In this document: piece by piece, positions 28,952 to 40,535 of the stretch
How positions within the stretch are numbered: the stretch's first letter is position 1
Layout of the letters: each line of letters opens with the position of its first letter
From: Arthrobacter sp. Hiyo8
GTDB taxonomy: Bacteria; Actinomycetota; Actinomycetes; Actinomycetales; Micrococcaceae
DNA length: 64,000 nucleotides
Reading direction: 5' to 3'
Assembly: GCA_001549895.1 (NCBI GenBank)
Contig: AP014719.1
Location: 434,001-498,000, forward strand
The notes under the pieces: model-generated
What the model was told of the DNA's origin: nothing
The model's input: only the letters and a program-made list of their open reading frames with translations
Database searches by the model: none
Program-made: the position numbers and the translations under genes

Positions 28952-29644
28952 ATGTCGCCGGATCGCCTTCTTACTGAGCTGGCCAACAGCCTTGACCGCC
29001 TGAGCGTCCTCGCTCGCCAACCCGAGGACATTCTGACCCGTCCTGTCCCTGCGTGCCCTGGCTGGACACTGAGGGATCTCTTCGGGCATCTGGGGTCGAT
29101 CGAACGTTGGGCAGCCCAAATAGTCCTTTCGGGCAAGTTCGTCGAGGAACCTGAACCACCGGTCACCGGAGCCGAAATGTGGTTCCTCCAAGGCGCGGAC
29201 GCCTTCCTCGGGACAATGTCGGCACTCGAACCGAGGAGCCGTGCTGGAACTTCGGCCCGCCTCCGCGCAAAGCCGGGTTCTGGCGCCGGCGCCAGGCACA
29301 TGAACACGCCGTCCACCTCATCGACGCCTGCCAAACATCAGGGTTGGCAGACCCTGTTTTCGCAGAAGATTTCCTGCTCGACGGAATTGACGAAATCCTG
29401 ACAATGTTCACTCCGCGACAGCTTCGCCTGGGACGGATGCCCCAGCCGAAAGGGGCAGTGATCTTCCACGTACCCGGAGCCCGGAGCTGGAAACTCGGCC
29501 AAGGGTAGCCGAGGCCTCCATTGCCGCCCCGCTGCACGGGATGTACCTGGGGCTCTGGGGCCGCTCCAACCTCGCAGAAACTGCTCTCATCGAAGGTGAC
29601 AAAGCGCTTGCCGTCCAGGTTCTGCAAGGCCCCTCACCCCCTGA
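28952..29644 (+). CDS. Maleylpyruvate isomerase family mycothiol-dependent enzyme (frameshifted)
   Basis: About 230 residues, DinB-like four-helix fold. Visible are RPVPACPGWTLRDLFGHLGSIERWAA, with the metal-binding His in the GHL turn, and WRRRQAHEHAVHLIDAC containing the second metal His cluster. The C-terminal domain reads FHVPGARSW and LWGRSNLAETALIEGD. Members use mycothiol, the actinobacterial thiol cofactor, for isomerisation or detoxification. Breaks are near 29240 and 29500, and the end is inferred (TGA 29642-29644 in a shifted frame). Confidence 0.8.
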
Positions 29645-29736
29645 CCACCTGGTTTTTCGGCCTATATGCATAGCGGCGCGCAGCCATTCCCCCGGCCATG
29701 TTCCGCGAACTCGGCGAAGGCGCCCCGGCCGGCCAG

Positions 29737-30198
29737 CTACTTCAGCAAGTGCACGATCGTGGTTTCAGTGTCCGCCGGATCTGGTGTCGGATCTCCGTAG
29801 ATCTCCCACGAATGCCCGGCAGACTCCCTATGATTCGCCGCCATCCACTCCTCGATCGTCTTGTATGCCTCGTCCATGCGGTGGTACGGCCCACGGTGGA
29901 CTGCCACGGCAGCCTGGCCCGCGGGGGTTTCGGTTGCATGAACCTCGCCCGCCGGTTCAAAGGTGCGCGTGACTTCGACGCCGAATTCGCACAGAAGGGG
30001 TGCGTCAGGCGTGTTCGGGTGGTGGTAGACGAAGACATTCTGGCCGTCCGTCCACAGACCCGGCTGACTGCGAATGAAGTCCCAGACCAGCGCCACAGCA
30101 GGGCCCCATGCCGAGCCGACTTCGCCCGGAAAGACCTCACGCCGGACGGCGGCCAGCATGCGGGGGCGAACAGTCTGTACGTTGACGGGGACCGACAT
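29737..30198 (-). CDS. GyrI-like / AraC-effector-binding domain protein
   Basis: Intact 153-residue stand-alone SRPBCC-like effector-binding (GyrI) domain. Recognisable are VAVHRGPYHRMDEAYKTIEEWMAANH and the C-terminal SWEIYGDPTPDPADTETTIVHLL; the Glu in the terminal segments shapes the ligand pocket in the family. Members bind or hydrolyse small cationic or cyclic compounds. It is followed closely by the monooxygenase-like gene's stop on the upstream side, same strand. Confidence 0.87.
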   Translation of the reverse strand: MSVPVNVQTVRPRMLAAVRREVFPGEVGSAWGPAVALVWDFIRSQPGLWTDGQNVFVYHHPNTPDAPLLCEFGVEVTRTFEPAGEVHATETPAGQAAVAVHRGPYHRMDEAYKTIEEWMAANHRESAGHSWEIYGDPTPDPADTETTIVHLLK

Positions 30199-30209
30199 GC
30201 GCGAGTCGG

Positions 30210-30513
30210 CTAGTACTTGTCCGCAGAGTCGACCGATTCCCCGACGGTGACTTCAGGGGCCACGTTCGGGTCGCCGCCGACCGAGCCGATGAACGCCTGG
30301 ATCTCGGGTCACCGAAGAATTTCTGGAATGCTTCTGTCGATTCCCATTCATCGACTACGAGGACAAACCCGTCGCCGACCGCGAACTGATGGTGGATGGC
30401 CCCAGCAGCCCGGCCGCGCTCCCCCATTGGCGATACTCGTCAGCGCGCTCCTCCAGCGACTTGGCGAAAACGCTCGTGTCACCGGAAACCTTGGTTGCAA
30501 TGATGACGGACAT
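30210..30513 (-). CDS. Antibiotic-biosynthesis-monooxygenase-like small protein (frameshifted)
   Basis: About 102 residues, dimeric alpha/beta-barrel (ABM) type. It begins MSVIIATKVSGDTSVFAKS, continues AAGAIHHQFAVGDGFVLVVDEWES and AFQKFFGDP, and ends with APEVTVGESVDSADKY. Breaks are near 30425 (GGGG run) and near 30305. AGGAGG lies 7 bases before ATG 30513. Family members oxidise quinols or act as stress-related haem or dye proteins; no catalytic signature distinguishes them here. Confidence 0.78.
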
Positions 30514-30737
30514 GATGTGACCTCCTATGGCCTGGACTCAGCTCGTGGCAGCCAGCCACGCGACGATCCGCCTGAAAGGTCTGACACGAGAAAGACCATA
30601 CTCATTCCGCCCTGTAACCGCCCGAGTGGCCACTACTTGTCATTCGCGGCGACCTGCCGACGGGTTCTCTAGTTACTGAACCCGGATAGGATCTCCGGGT
30701 ACCCAGCTTCCGGAACGTCCTGAAGGAACCGCATCGC

Positions 30738-31854
30738 ATGCCGCACCTTGACCCCGCCCTCCCTCTCAACACCTTGCCGCAGATGCTCCTGGACGTTGCC
30801 GCCGTCGAGCGCAATATCGGCATCAAAGAGGCCTGGACACGGGAGCGCGGCATGGTGCTGGCCCGCATATCAAGACCACCATGACGGGCGAGATTGTCCG
30901 CCGGCAGTTGCCCGGTTCCTGGGGCGTGACCGTGGCGACCACCGCGCAGGCCGCGCAGGCCATCGAGTGGGGTGCCACCCGGATCCTCATCGCGAACGAG
31001 GTGCTGTTCCGCGGCCACCTCGAGGAGCTCCGCGCCCGGCTGACAGCCTCGCCGGAGCTGGAGATCTACTGCCTGGCCGATTCGACGGCGGGCGTCCAAG
31101 CCATGGCCGAAGTGTTCGAACACTCGCCACGGCCGCTCAACGTACTGATCGACGTCGGGACCGCCGGCGGCCGCACCGGGATCCGCAGCGAAGCCGAAGC
31201 CGGGCCTCTCGCTGCTGAGGTTCGTGCCGCCCAGGGATTACTGTTGGCCGGCGTCAGCGCCTACGAGGGCGTGGCACCGAACACCAGGACCGATGCAAAC
31301 CTGGCCGGGATCGATTCGCATTGCCGCCTGGCCCGCGACATTTTCGACGAACTGCACGCGACTTTCGAGGTGGATCTGCCGGTGTTCAGCAACGGCGGCT
31401 CGGCGTTCCAGGACCGTGCCGCCGCGTTCCTGCCGCACAGCACCTCCGTCAACGTGCTCCGGTCAGGCTGCTACGTCGTGCACGACCACGGCACCTACCA
31501 GAGCGTCTCGCCAATCCCGGTCTCACCGCCGCCGTCGTGGTTCGGGCACTGGTCATCTCCGCCCCTGAACCCGGGCGCGTTGTCCTGAACGCGGGCAAGC
31601 GGGAGTTGGCGTACGACGCCGGCCTGCCGGTGATCGTCTCCCGATTCCGTAACGGGGCCCTCCTGCCGGACGGCGAAGGCGCCACGCTGACGCGCCTCTT
31701 CGACCACCACGCCATCGTGGACGACGCAGAAGGCCTGCAGGTCGGCGATATCGTGGATCTGGGCATCTCCCACCCTTGCTCAGTGTTCGACCGCTGGCGT
31801 GAGATCGTTGCTGTCGGCGATGACGCCGTCGAGACCTGGCGTCCGGTGTTCTAG
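30738..31854 (+). CDS. PLP-dependent D-serine dehydratase-like / D-threonine aldolase family enzyme (frameshifted)
   Basis: About 373 residues, alanine-racemase fold type III. The PLP Lys is in LAPHIKTTM near residue 48; LNVLIDVGTAGGRTGI and SNGGS form the phosphate-binding side. The C-terminal LGISHPCSVFDRWREIVAVGD has the His-x-Cys zinc site of eukaryotic-type D-serine dehydratase. Breaks are near 30868 (GGCCCGCAT, one C short) and near 31520. Expected role is deamination or aldol cleavage of a D-amino acid. ATG 30738 chosen as the first ATG of the conserved frame. Confidence 0.87.
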
Positions 31855-31860
31855 ATGGTC

Positions 31861-32124
31861 TTACTCTTTGGTTTCCCAAGGGAAGGATTCAACGCGCTGC
31901 AGTGCCTTCTGAATATCCTTGACGCGCGATTCAAGCCCCAGATCCACAAGGTGTCCCAAGCCGTACGTCAGCCACGTCCGCCCGAATTCCCTTTGCTTCA
32001 GAGATAGGACAGCCTCACTCGAGAGATCCAGAGCCCTTAAGACACGCTGGCGAGGCGTCGGCCGCCAATCGAACCATCCCTCGATAAGGTCTGCCACCAC
32101 TTGGACAATGATGTCCGCAACCAT
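31861..32124 (-). CDS. Small hypothetical protein
   Basis: 87 residues, not recognised; begins MVADIIVQVVADLIEGWFDW and is helix-rich with several Arg/Lys. GGGAGA lies upstream of ATG 32124. It is convergent with the D-serine-dehydratase-like gene. Confidence 0.55.
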   Translation of the reverse strand: MVADIIVQVVADLIEGWFDWRPTPRQRVLRALDLSSEAVLSLKQREFGRTWLTYGLGHLVDLGLESRVKDIQKALQRVESFPWETKE

Positions 32125-32183
32125 TTCATCGTCTCCCGGGTCGGGCCCGCCAAGGTTCGCTTAGGACCATTATCTGCCCTGCC

Positions 32184-32558
32184 TTGCCTCGTGGGAGAGC
32201 GTTTCCAGCCACGTACGGCGACGGCGCCGCCGGCCCAGTGACACGAACGGTCCTTGATAGCGCCCCCATTCCGGCATTGCCCAATCTGGCCGGCCGGTCC
32301 CGGGAATTCGGTTTCGCCGTCGATCAGGGCGTCGACGGCACCTACATGTACCTGATGGACGTCCGCAATGCCCCCGAGTTCGATCCGTCCGTGCACAGTT
32401 CCGGCACGAACCAGACCTTCATGCCCAACGGAATGATGGTCGCCCGGGTCATCTTCGGCACCCCGGCTTTCATCTCCCCAGACGCAGCCAGGTCCTGGAT
32501 GGCTACCGAACAATACAAGCAGCTCAAGGCACTTCTGCTCAGCCTGAAGTACGCGTAG
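32184..32558 (+). CDS. Hypothetical protein, possibly an N-terminally truncated remnant
   Basis: About 124 codons from TTG 32184. The C-terminal 100 residues look protein-like (DGTYMYLMDVRNAPEFDP, FMPNGMMVARVIFG, MATEQYKQLKALLLSLKYA), but there is no good start or ribosome site and the first 20 residues look like noise. Family unknown. It could be the end of a longer lost gene. Confidence 0.45.
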   Translation: MPRGRAFPATYGDGAAGPVTRTVLDSAPIPALPNLAGRSREFGFAVDQGVDGTYMYLMDVRNAPEFDPSVHSSGTNQTFMPNGMMVARVIFGTPAFISPDAARSWMATEQYKQLKALLLSLKYA

Positions 32559-32740
32559 CCGGGATCTGCGGGCCGGCAACCATGCGGAGCGAGCGGCGAG
32601 TTTCGCGCCCAGGTTTTTTGGACGCGAGCGTACCTTTTCCGTGGACACAAACGATTAAAAGAGTGCGGACAAAACCGATCCAACCCTCGCAAAGGCCGCA
32701 TGACAACGGCGCGCCGTGCAACCCGGGAAAGAACACATCG

Positions 32741-33060
32741 ATGACACTCACTGCCGAGGCCATTCACACGCTAGAAGAGATCGCCGTTCGCTTCAGCCCC
32801 GACGGCGCCCCGTTGGCCGTCCGATATGACGGCCGCATCTGGGCCGTGGATCCCGACGCCGCCGCCGCGCATTGGTTCGGGCGCGACGGCGGCGTCACCG
32901 CAGCGCGTCGGCCGCCTCCGACGGCGAAGACCCCGCAGCCGTTGAACACTGGCGGCTACAGGTCCGCCTCAGTTCAGACTCCGCATTGAGCACATTCCAT
33001 CTGCAGCGGAGTCCGCAATCCCCGGATTGGTTTCTTGCCGACATTAGCGATGCATCGTAG
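32741..33060 (+). CDS. Small hypothetical protein, DUF6504-like (frameshifted)
   Basis: About 106 residues. It reads LAVRYDGRIWAVDPDAAAAHWFGR, then in another frame EDPAAVEHWRLQVRL and PDWFLADIS. The pattern of a short basic strand followed by W-R-(V/L)-x-(A/V)-R-L resembles DUF6504 proteins that accompany DinB/ImuB genes, but the match is loose. Break near 32880. GGGAAAG precedes ATG 32741. Confidence 0.5.
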
Positions 33061-33231
33061 AAGCCAGCCATGCATCACAGCCCACAGAGATAATGAGGGA
33101 GTCCCGTCGAGAGGGTACTGGCAGTGACCCCGGGGCATGCAGGGTTAGCCATCGGGCCTCCAAACTCGTCTATCGCGGATGTCGCCGCGTTGGCTGCGCA
33201 CGAATGAGGTTTCGTGGTTGGTGCGGAATGG

Positions 33232-33734
33232 CTAAGGCGTGCCCTGATGGGCTTTGTGTGTATCTCCCGAAGCTGTGCGATGGAGCAGGGTCCACGCCCG
33301 CGCAAGCGATAGATCCACACGGGCGACGAGGAGCGCTGTCAGCAACGCTGCGGCAACGTGGGTGTCCAGCATCAAATCCGGAGAGTGCCGGCAGGGGATG
33401 GCGTCGCGGTCAGCTGCCCAGGCTGCAATCCCGTCGCTGCATGCTGATGTTGGGCGGGCGCGCCAACCGAGAAGGTTCCAGAAAGTCGGTCGAAGGCCAG
33501 ATGCAGAACCTGCTGGGCCACGCCGCAGAGAACGAGCAATAGCCAACTCGGTAGGTTGATCCGGGCGAGCAGCGAAGCGCACATGCTCAGCAGGGCCGTC
33601 AGCGCGATCAGCACAGGCACCCCCGGAGGCACGCCACCCGAGACCAGGTGGGCGACCAAGCCCAGTCCCACCGCCGCCGGTCCGACTTCCCAGCCCGGAA
33701 ACCTCGGACGTCGACGGGATCTTCGCTCATCCAT
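33232..33734 (-). CDS. Small hydrophobic membrane protein (frameshifted)
   Basis: About 167 residues. A basic N-terminus (MDERRSRRRPRFPG) is followed by four hydrophobic segments: VGLGLVAHLVSGG, VPVLIALTALLSMCASLLA, WLLLVLCGVAQQVLHLAF, and after a break near 33400 VAAALLTALLVARVDLS. A His/Gln-rich loop (QHQHAATGLQPG) separates the last two. AGGGAG lies 6 bases before ATG 33734. Family not recognised. Confidence 0.58.
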
Positions 33735-33983
33735 GCTGCTCTCCCTTCCATCGTTGGACGGGTTCTGCTCTACTTCATGGTGCCGCCGTTTCGCACCTGA
33801 AGGAAGACTTTCGGGCCGTTCCACGCCTGGGCGGGAGGTCAAAGGACCCCTACCTGTGGCGCTAGGAGATTAGGAATCCGGGCTTCTTCTCACGGGACGG
33901 CGTACGGTTGCCACAACCGAGCTGCTCAACCAGCCCTCACCACTGAAATCTGCGGGACCGATCCCGCCGCACGAGGAGGAATT

Positions 33984-34736
<753 letters not shown>

Positions 34737-34917
34737 GCTACCGCCATCCGTCGGCTCGTGGATCGGGACGCGGTCCGGGAGTGCGATGCGCTCAGTGAGG
34801 GTAACCCGATACTTCCGCACACGCATCGGCGCATCCCCGGCGTCATCTAGAGCCGGCGACGGGTGCACATTACGCACCCGGCACCAGGAACGAGGGAACG
34901 CGGCAAAATGTGACACC

Positions 34918-35835
34918 ATGTGCTCCATGGTTCGTAAAGTTGCATACCAAGGAGAGCCCGGCGCTAACTCCAACATCGCTTGCCTTCAGATGTTCCCGGC
35001 CATGGAGCCAGTACCGTGCCCCAGCTTCGAAGATGCTTTCGAACTAGTGAAATCCGGCGATGCGGACCTCGCCATGATTCCGATTGAGAACTCCATCGCC
35101 GGGCGCGTTGCGGATATCCATGTGCTCCTGCCTGAATCCGGATTGCAGATTGTGGGCGAACATTTTCTCAGGATCCGATTCCACTTGCTGGGCATACCCG
35201 GAAGCACGCTCGAACAGGCGCGAGAAGTCCACAGCCACGTTCATGCCCTCGGCCAGTGCAGGAAGCTGATCCGGTCAATGGGGCTGAAACCAGTTGTTGC
35301 CGGCGACACGGCAGGATCCGCACGGGAGGTCCGCGACTGGAATGACGCTTCCAAAGTCTCGCTCGCGCCTCCGCTCGCCGCCCAGATGTACGGGCTGGAC
35401 GTCTTGGCAGAAGACGTCGAGGACGACGCCACCAACACGACCCGGTTTGTCGCCCTGTCAAGGGAGCGTCGGCAGCAAACCCGCGACGAGTTGCCCGGTC
35501 CCGTGATCACGAGCTTCGTCTTCCGGGTCAGGAACGTACCCTCGGCCCTGTACAAAGCCCTGGGTGGTTTCGCAACGAACGGTGTGAACATGACGCGCCT
35601 GGAAAGCTACATGGTGGGTAACGAGTTTGCTGCCACCACGTTCATGGCCGACGTTGAAGGGCACCCATCCGACACACCCGTGCGACTCGCGCTCGAGGAG
35701 CTGGAGTTCTTCACCGATGAGGTCAGGGTTCTCGGCGTTTACGCTGCGGCGCCTTACCGAAGCCTGGGCTTCACCGATTCCGGCAATCCGGGCACAACGC
35801 CTGCTGGCAATCCAAAGCCCACTTTGTCGCTTTAG
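34918..35835 (+). CDS. pheA: Prephenate dehydratase
   Basis: Intact 305-residue enzyme of phenylalanine synthesis, converting prephenate to phenylpyruvate. Catalytic-domain motifs are VAYQGEPGANS, the IPIENSIAGRV substrate loop and the NTTRFVALS catalytic Thr-Arg-Phe; the C-terminal ACT domain (KALGGFATNGVNMTRLESY) gives feedback control. It is one of the few long genes here without a frame break. ATG 34927 is an alternative start. It ends 3 bases from the convergent NERD gene. Confidence 0.95.
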   Translation: MCSMVRKVAYQGEPGANSNIACLQMFPAMEPVPCPSFEDAFELVKSGDADLAMIPIENSIAGRVADIHVLLPESGLQIVGEHFLRIRFHLLGIPGSTLEQAREVHSHVHALGQCRKLIRSMGLKPVVAGDTAGSAREVRDWNDASKVSLAPPLAAQMYGLDVLAEDVEDDATNTTRFVALSRERRQQTRDELPGPVITSFVFRVRNVPSALYKALGGFATNGVNMTRLESYMVGNEFAATTFMADVEGHPSDTPVRLALEELEFFTDEVRVLGVYAAAPYRSLGFTDSGNPGTTPAGNPKPTLSL

Positions 35836-35838
35836 TGG

Positions 35839-36605
35839 CTATCCCGCGTGCGTGAGCATCGGCAAGACCCACGCGATAATCACCGGAAGTTTGAAAACAG
35901 CAGTGACGAAACAGGCCGCGACGGCAAGCGCCCATGCCGCCCGCCGTCGTCGAGCCCGCCGACTTCCGTCCTGAGGGCGGCGAAACCCCGTTGAAGAGCG
36001 ATGGCGTCCCCGGGCGCCGCAGGCTGGCGGTGCCAGGTTCCCGGCAACGCAGCAACGGCGACAATGCGGGCGATCTGCTCCGGAGTGAGGACCGGTCTGC
36101 GCCGGTTAAGCCAGCGCAACAGCTGACCATCGCTCAGCACAGTTATGCTCTCGGGCCGTTCCCGGACCGTGATGCCCTTGGGCTCCACGAACACCAGGAC
36201 ACCGGTGACCTCCACCGCCAGACCTGCTGCTGCGGAGAGGAGCTTGGCGGCTCGGGCCGCCTCGTGCATGGCGTTGGGAAGATAGCGCTGTCTCGTGCCG
36301 GCCACCATCAGAGTGCGGCCAGCCACCCAGATTCTCTGGTTTGAATGATTCTTGGTGTTCACTGTGTACACCCCTGCCGGCCCGATCAACACATGATCAA
36401 TGTCTGACGTGCCGGCCCCGACCGGAACCGCGTGAAGGACTGTCCATTCCGGTCCCAGCCGCGCCAGAACCCGAGCCACCGCCAATTCCCCGACGGCGCC
36501 CGTGTACCAGGGGCGGCTGTCTGCGGTCAGCGGGTCAAGCCCGAACACGCGCCCCAGCCGGGACCGCGGAGCGTCCCTTTCCCGCACGGCCAAGAGCTCG
36601 GCCAT
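35839..36605 (-). CDS. NERD-domain protein with C-terminal membrane helix (frameshifted)
   Basis: A nuclease-related domain protein. The NERD core reads GAVGELAVARVLARLGPEWTV, DIDHVLIGPAGVYTVNTKNH (the Asp and Lys of the restriction-like fold) and GVLVFVEPKGI. Near 35955 the frame shifts, and the third frame gives one membrane helix, AWALAVAACFVTAVFKLPVIIAWVL (split here over two turns), ending MLTHAG. ATG 36605 (MAELLAV) is a conservative start; coding-like sequence with HRVQSGLLTDRVPGQ continues upstream to about 36750. Convergent with pheA. Confidence 0.78.
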
Positions 36606-36888
36606 CACGGCCTGTCCCGGTACCCGGTCAGTCAGCAGCCCGGACTGAACTCTGTGCCTGGACCTTTGCCGGGAACCTCCGGCGGGTCCGGAGGCAGACC
36701 TGTACCAGTCGGGAAAGGGTCGGGGATCATGGGCTTTCGCATTGTCGTTGGTACACAGGACCGATCCTAACGGTGCCGGGCGAGAATACAGGCAGCACAT
36801 TATCGGCGGCCCGACTGATCTGCGGACCGTGCATGGCCGTCGGGGCCTGCAACCTCCTGGACCAAAAGCCCAGGCGGGCCACCACCCG

Positions 36889-37736
36889 CTACACGCACTC
36901 CGGGCGATACCCCGGATCTGCGGGGCCGCTCTGGAGAAGCGCGTTGGAGACCAGAGACCACACGTTCGGGTCGTTGGGAGATTGATCGTGTTCGAATGTG
37001 TCGAGCGGGCAGTAGTCCTGCAGGACAAGGTTGGACACTTGCTTGAGCGGCCCAACAAGAGCCTGGCTCGTATAGGGCGTCACGACCTCGTCGTAGCGGG
37101 TCGAGATCACTGTGTAGGACGGCCCCGGCACGGCGTCGCCGATCGAATTGAGCTCGGTCATGAATGCCGAGCCGGCATGCTGGTCCGCGCAGGCCTGGCA
37201 CAGGGTGCTCGTTGCGGTCGTGTCGAGAATCATCCCTGCTGGCGACGGCGCGATCAGGCCTTGGGTGCCATGGTTCGACGGCGCAATGCCAACCAAATGG
37301 TGCACATACTTGGCGCCGTCGAGGAAGCCAATGTAATAGCGCGGCATCATCCCACCTTGGCTGTGGCCGACGAGATCTACCTGCTTCGCACCCGTTGCGC
37401 CGAGAACTGAGCGAACGAACGTCGCAAGCTCAGCCGCGGAGTCCCGAATTGGCCCGCTGGCGGGACACCGTTGACTACTCCGTAGTTGAGCGAGAAGACG
37501 CAGTACCCCTGATTCTTAAGTACGGGCGAGAACAGCGCCCAGTTCTTGTACATCGTCTCGAACGTCCCTGGGACGAGGACTACCGGGTACGGATGCACGC
37601 TCGACGGCTTGCACGTCCAGTCATTGGCTCCGGGCGGGTCCGGCGAGATCGAGTCGGCCTGAGCCGCGGGTGCGGCGAAGAGTCCAATCGTGAGCGCCGC
37701 AGCGGCGAGGACGGCGGTGAGTCGGAATCGGCGCAT
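36889..37736 (-). CDS. Secreted lipase/esterase, alpha/beta hydrolase (frameshifted)
   Basis: About 282 residues. The signal peptide ([19 protein letters not shown], cleavage after PAAQA) is followed by [16 protein letters not shown] (oxyanion loop) and CVFSLNYG. In a shifted frame the nucleophile elbow reads GHSQGG; acid and base are likely in [10 protein letters not shown] and DTFEHDQSP. This matches actinobacterial EstA/LipA-type triacylglycerol lipases. Two Cys pairs may form disulfides. The break is near 37440. RBS GGAGAAAGG precedes ATG 37736. Divergent from the desaturase. Confidence 0.9.
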
Positions 37737-38012
37737 GGCCTTGCCTTTCTCCTGGCCGCGAACCCCTATGTCCGCGGCATCCTTAGCTACTTTGGGGTAA
37801 CTTACCGCCGGGTTGCAATACCGTGCTGCAAACTTGAGAAAACGTGCACCCCGCTGGTCAACCCCGGACCGTATGGAATGCCAGACCAATCACCGACTGA
37901 TCGTCCCGCCCTGATCCCAATCATCTGGACGGGTGGGGCCAGCGGCGCCTAGGCTGGTTGTGTTGCCCCGGACCCGGCAGCGCGTCTTCAGCGCATCCGA
38001 GGAGGCAACCAC

Positions 38013-39127
38013 TTGCCCTTGACCAACCAGCCTTCACCGTCCGTGCCCGCGCTGACGATGCCGCCACGACCCGCTCCGCCAAGGGCACGGATCAACAAGG
38101 TCACGAGCAGCTATGCGGACCTCCTGAAATCCGTCCGGGAAGCGGGTCTGCTCCGGCGGTGCCGACGCTACTACCTCCTCCTGCTGACGATCCTGGCCGT
38201 GGTGGGAACGGGGATCTGGGTGGTGTTCTTTATCTTGGGAGACTCCTGGCTTCAGCTGGCCGTGGCAGGCGCCTCCGGCGTCGTCTTCACGCAGTTCGCC
38301 TTCCTCGGCCATGAAGCAGCCCATCAGCAAGTGTTTGCGTCCCGTTCCGCGAACGAGTGGACTGCACGCCTCATTGCCACCCTGGTGGTAGGCATGAGTT
38401 TCGCGTATTGGACCGACAAGCACTCGCGGCACCATGCCCGCCGAACATGGTCAATCATGACCCGGACATCGCACAGGGTGTGGTCATCTTCCACAACGAA
38501 GTGCCAAGCAGCCGCGGAAGACTCGGCCGTGCCCTCGGCAAGCACCAAGGCTATTTGCTCTTCCCTTTGCTCTTGTTCCTCGGATGGACGCTGCATCTTG
38601 ACTCGTTGAAGTATTTGCTTCGGCGAGGGCCAGTGAAGTACCGGTGGCTTGAGATCGCCCTGCTGGGTCTGCACTTCGGTGCCTACGTCGGCCTGCTTTT
38701 CCTCGTCCTGTCCCCCGCGATCGCCGTCACATTCATCGTGGTACAGGTCGCCGTGTTCGGTCTGTACATGGGAGGAAGCTTCGCGCCGAATCATAAGGGG
38801 ATGCCGATCTTGTCCGAAAACAGCCGGGTGGACTTCCTGACACGGCAGGTGGTCACGTCCCGCAACATCGCCGGAGGACGATTCGTGACCTTGCTCCTGG
38901 GCGGGCTTAATCACCAAATAGAACACCACTTGTTCCCCGATATGCCCCGCCCGCACCTGCGAGAGGTCCGTCAGCTCGTCAAGGCGCACTGCGATGCCGA
39001 GGGGATCGCCTACACCGAAACGGGGCTGCTGCACTCGTACGCAATCGTGGTTCGCTACCTTAATACGGTAGGACTCGCGGCAGCGGATCCGTTCACCTGT
39101 CCCGTGGCCGGCGAATACCGGCGATAA
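38013..39127 (+). CDS. Membrane fatty acid desaturase (frameshifted)
   Basis: About 372 residues, di-iron acyl-lipid desaturase. Histidine boxes are GHEAAHQQ, DKHSRHH and NHQIEHHLFP, placing it in the delta-5/6-like front-end group. Membrane helices flank them. The break near 38445 falls just after the second box; one added base gives the usual HHARPN turn. TTG 38013 has GAGGAGG seven or so bases upstream and is the best start. Such enzymes adjust membrane fluidity in the cold. Confidence 0.92.
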
Positions 39128-39406
39128 CCAGCGGCCGGCGGCACAGACCCGTCCGGAAGACCACGATGCTTGCCGCCGTTTCCGGTCCCAGGCAGTCCAC
39201 GCGATGAGTGCCGCAAAGACGATCACTGCCAGGCGGCGGCTGGGTCCAAGGTCAAGGGATGCCCCAGACCATCACGCACCAGCACGGCGATGCTAGGTTC
39301 GGGCAAGAAGCCTGGTCAACAGGAACCGCAAACGGCGCAGCGGCCGGGGTTCCAGCAAGAGAGATTGCCTCTCGCCGCGAAAGGCGGCGGGACCTACTGT
39401 GGAGCT

Positions 39407-40495
39407 ATGGACGCCACAGCAGCTCACGCTTTTGCGATTCCGCCGGTATCAGTCCACCGCCCCACGACTGCCGTTGAAGACGTCATTACCCTCGTGGCCG
39501 GCGTTTGGCTCCTCACCGGAACCTATGTTGACGGCTGGGCGCACAACAACCTCCGCGACCTCGAGACGTTCTTCACTCCGTGGCACGCGATCCTCTACTC
39601 GGGCTTCGCGGCGTGCGCCCTCTGGATCGCCGCCCTGACCTGGCGCCGCCACGCACCCGGCACACGGTGGACCGAAGCCATCCCCGCCGGGTATGGGGCC
39701 GCCGCAGCCGGGTCGTCCTCTTCCTCATCTCCGGGATGGCGGACTTCGCCTGGCATTCGGTGTTCGGCATCGAGCAGGGCCTCAAGGCGCTATTCAGCCC
39801 GTCCCATCTGGGGCTCGCCACGGGAGGCTTCCTCATCCTCGGCGCGCCGTTCTCCTCGGCATGGTACTCACCCGAACGGTCATGGCCGCGGCTGATACCA
39901 GCCGTCGCGAGCGCCATGCTCTCCGGCATGGTCGCGGCATTCATCCTGCAGGAATTCACGGTCTTCGCCCGTCACGGGCTCATCCAGACGTACATCTCCG
40001 CTCCCGGGGCGGAGCCCGCGGTGACGGTGCCGACGTCGTCGTCCATCATCGTGTCCTTGGGATCGTTCTTTGTCTCAACGGCTGTGCTCTTCGTGCCCGT
40101 CCTTTTGCTTTCGCTACGATGGCGCCTGCACGCCGCCGTTCCCGCGCCATGGTGCTGCTGCCCTCGGTGGCCCTGCAGATCATGGTCGCGCTGCGTGACG
40201 CCTGGCTCGTGCCGGCGGCCGTCGCCGGCGCAGTCCTCGTTGGATTGCTGTGGGCCATGGTGCGACCCCGCCCGACCAGCCACGCACGGCTAATGATCGT
40301 GACAGGCCTCTCCCCCGTCGTGTTCTGGGCCCGTACTTCGCCGGTGTGGCGGTCCACGACGGGGCACTGAGCTTCTCCCCTGAAATCTGGGGCGGGACAC
40401 TCGCCTGGACCGGACTGGAAATGCTCGCCCTCGCCGCGCTTACCCTGAAGATAGAAGCCACAGCGGGAACCATCCCGGCGTCACCGACTCACTGA
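39407..40495 (+). CDS. Polytopic membrane protein of unknown function (frameshifted)
   Basis: About 363 residues with roughly eight hydrophobic segments. Conserved-looking parts are TGTYVDGWAHNNLRDLETFF near the start, ISGMADFAWHSVFGIEQG, LFSPSHLGLATGGFLI, EFTVFARHGLIQTYI and, at the end, FAGVAVHDGALSFSPEIWGG. Several His and Asp sit inside or beside the helices, as in metal- or haem-handling membrane proteins, but I do not recognise a family. Breaks are near 39700, 40130 and 40330. Confidence 0.7.
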
Positions 40496-40535
40496 TTTGT
40501 CAGCTGTGCCGATCATTGCGCACGGCTGATGTCCC

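Noticed and set aside
36606..37058. Long N-terminal extension of the NERD gene
   Set aside because: Beyond about 36750 it is antisense to the lipase gene and has no NERD-like sequence.
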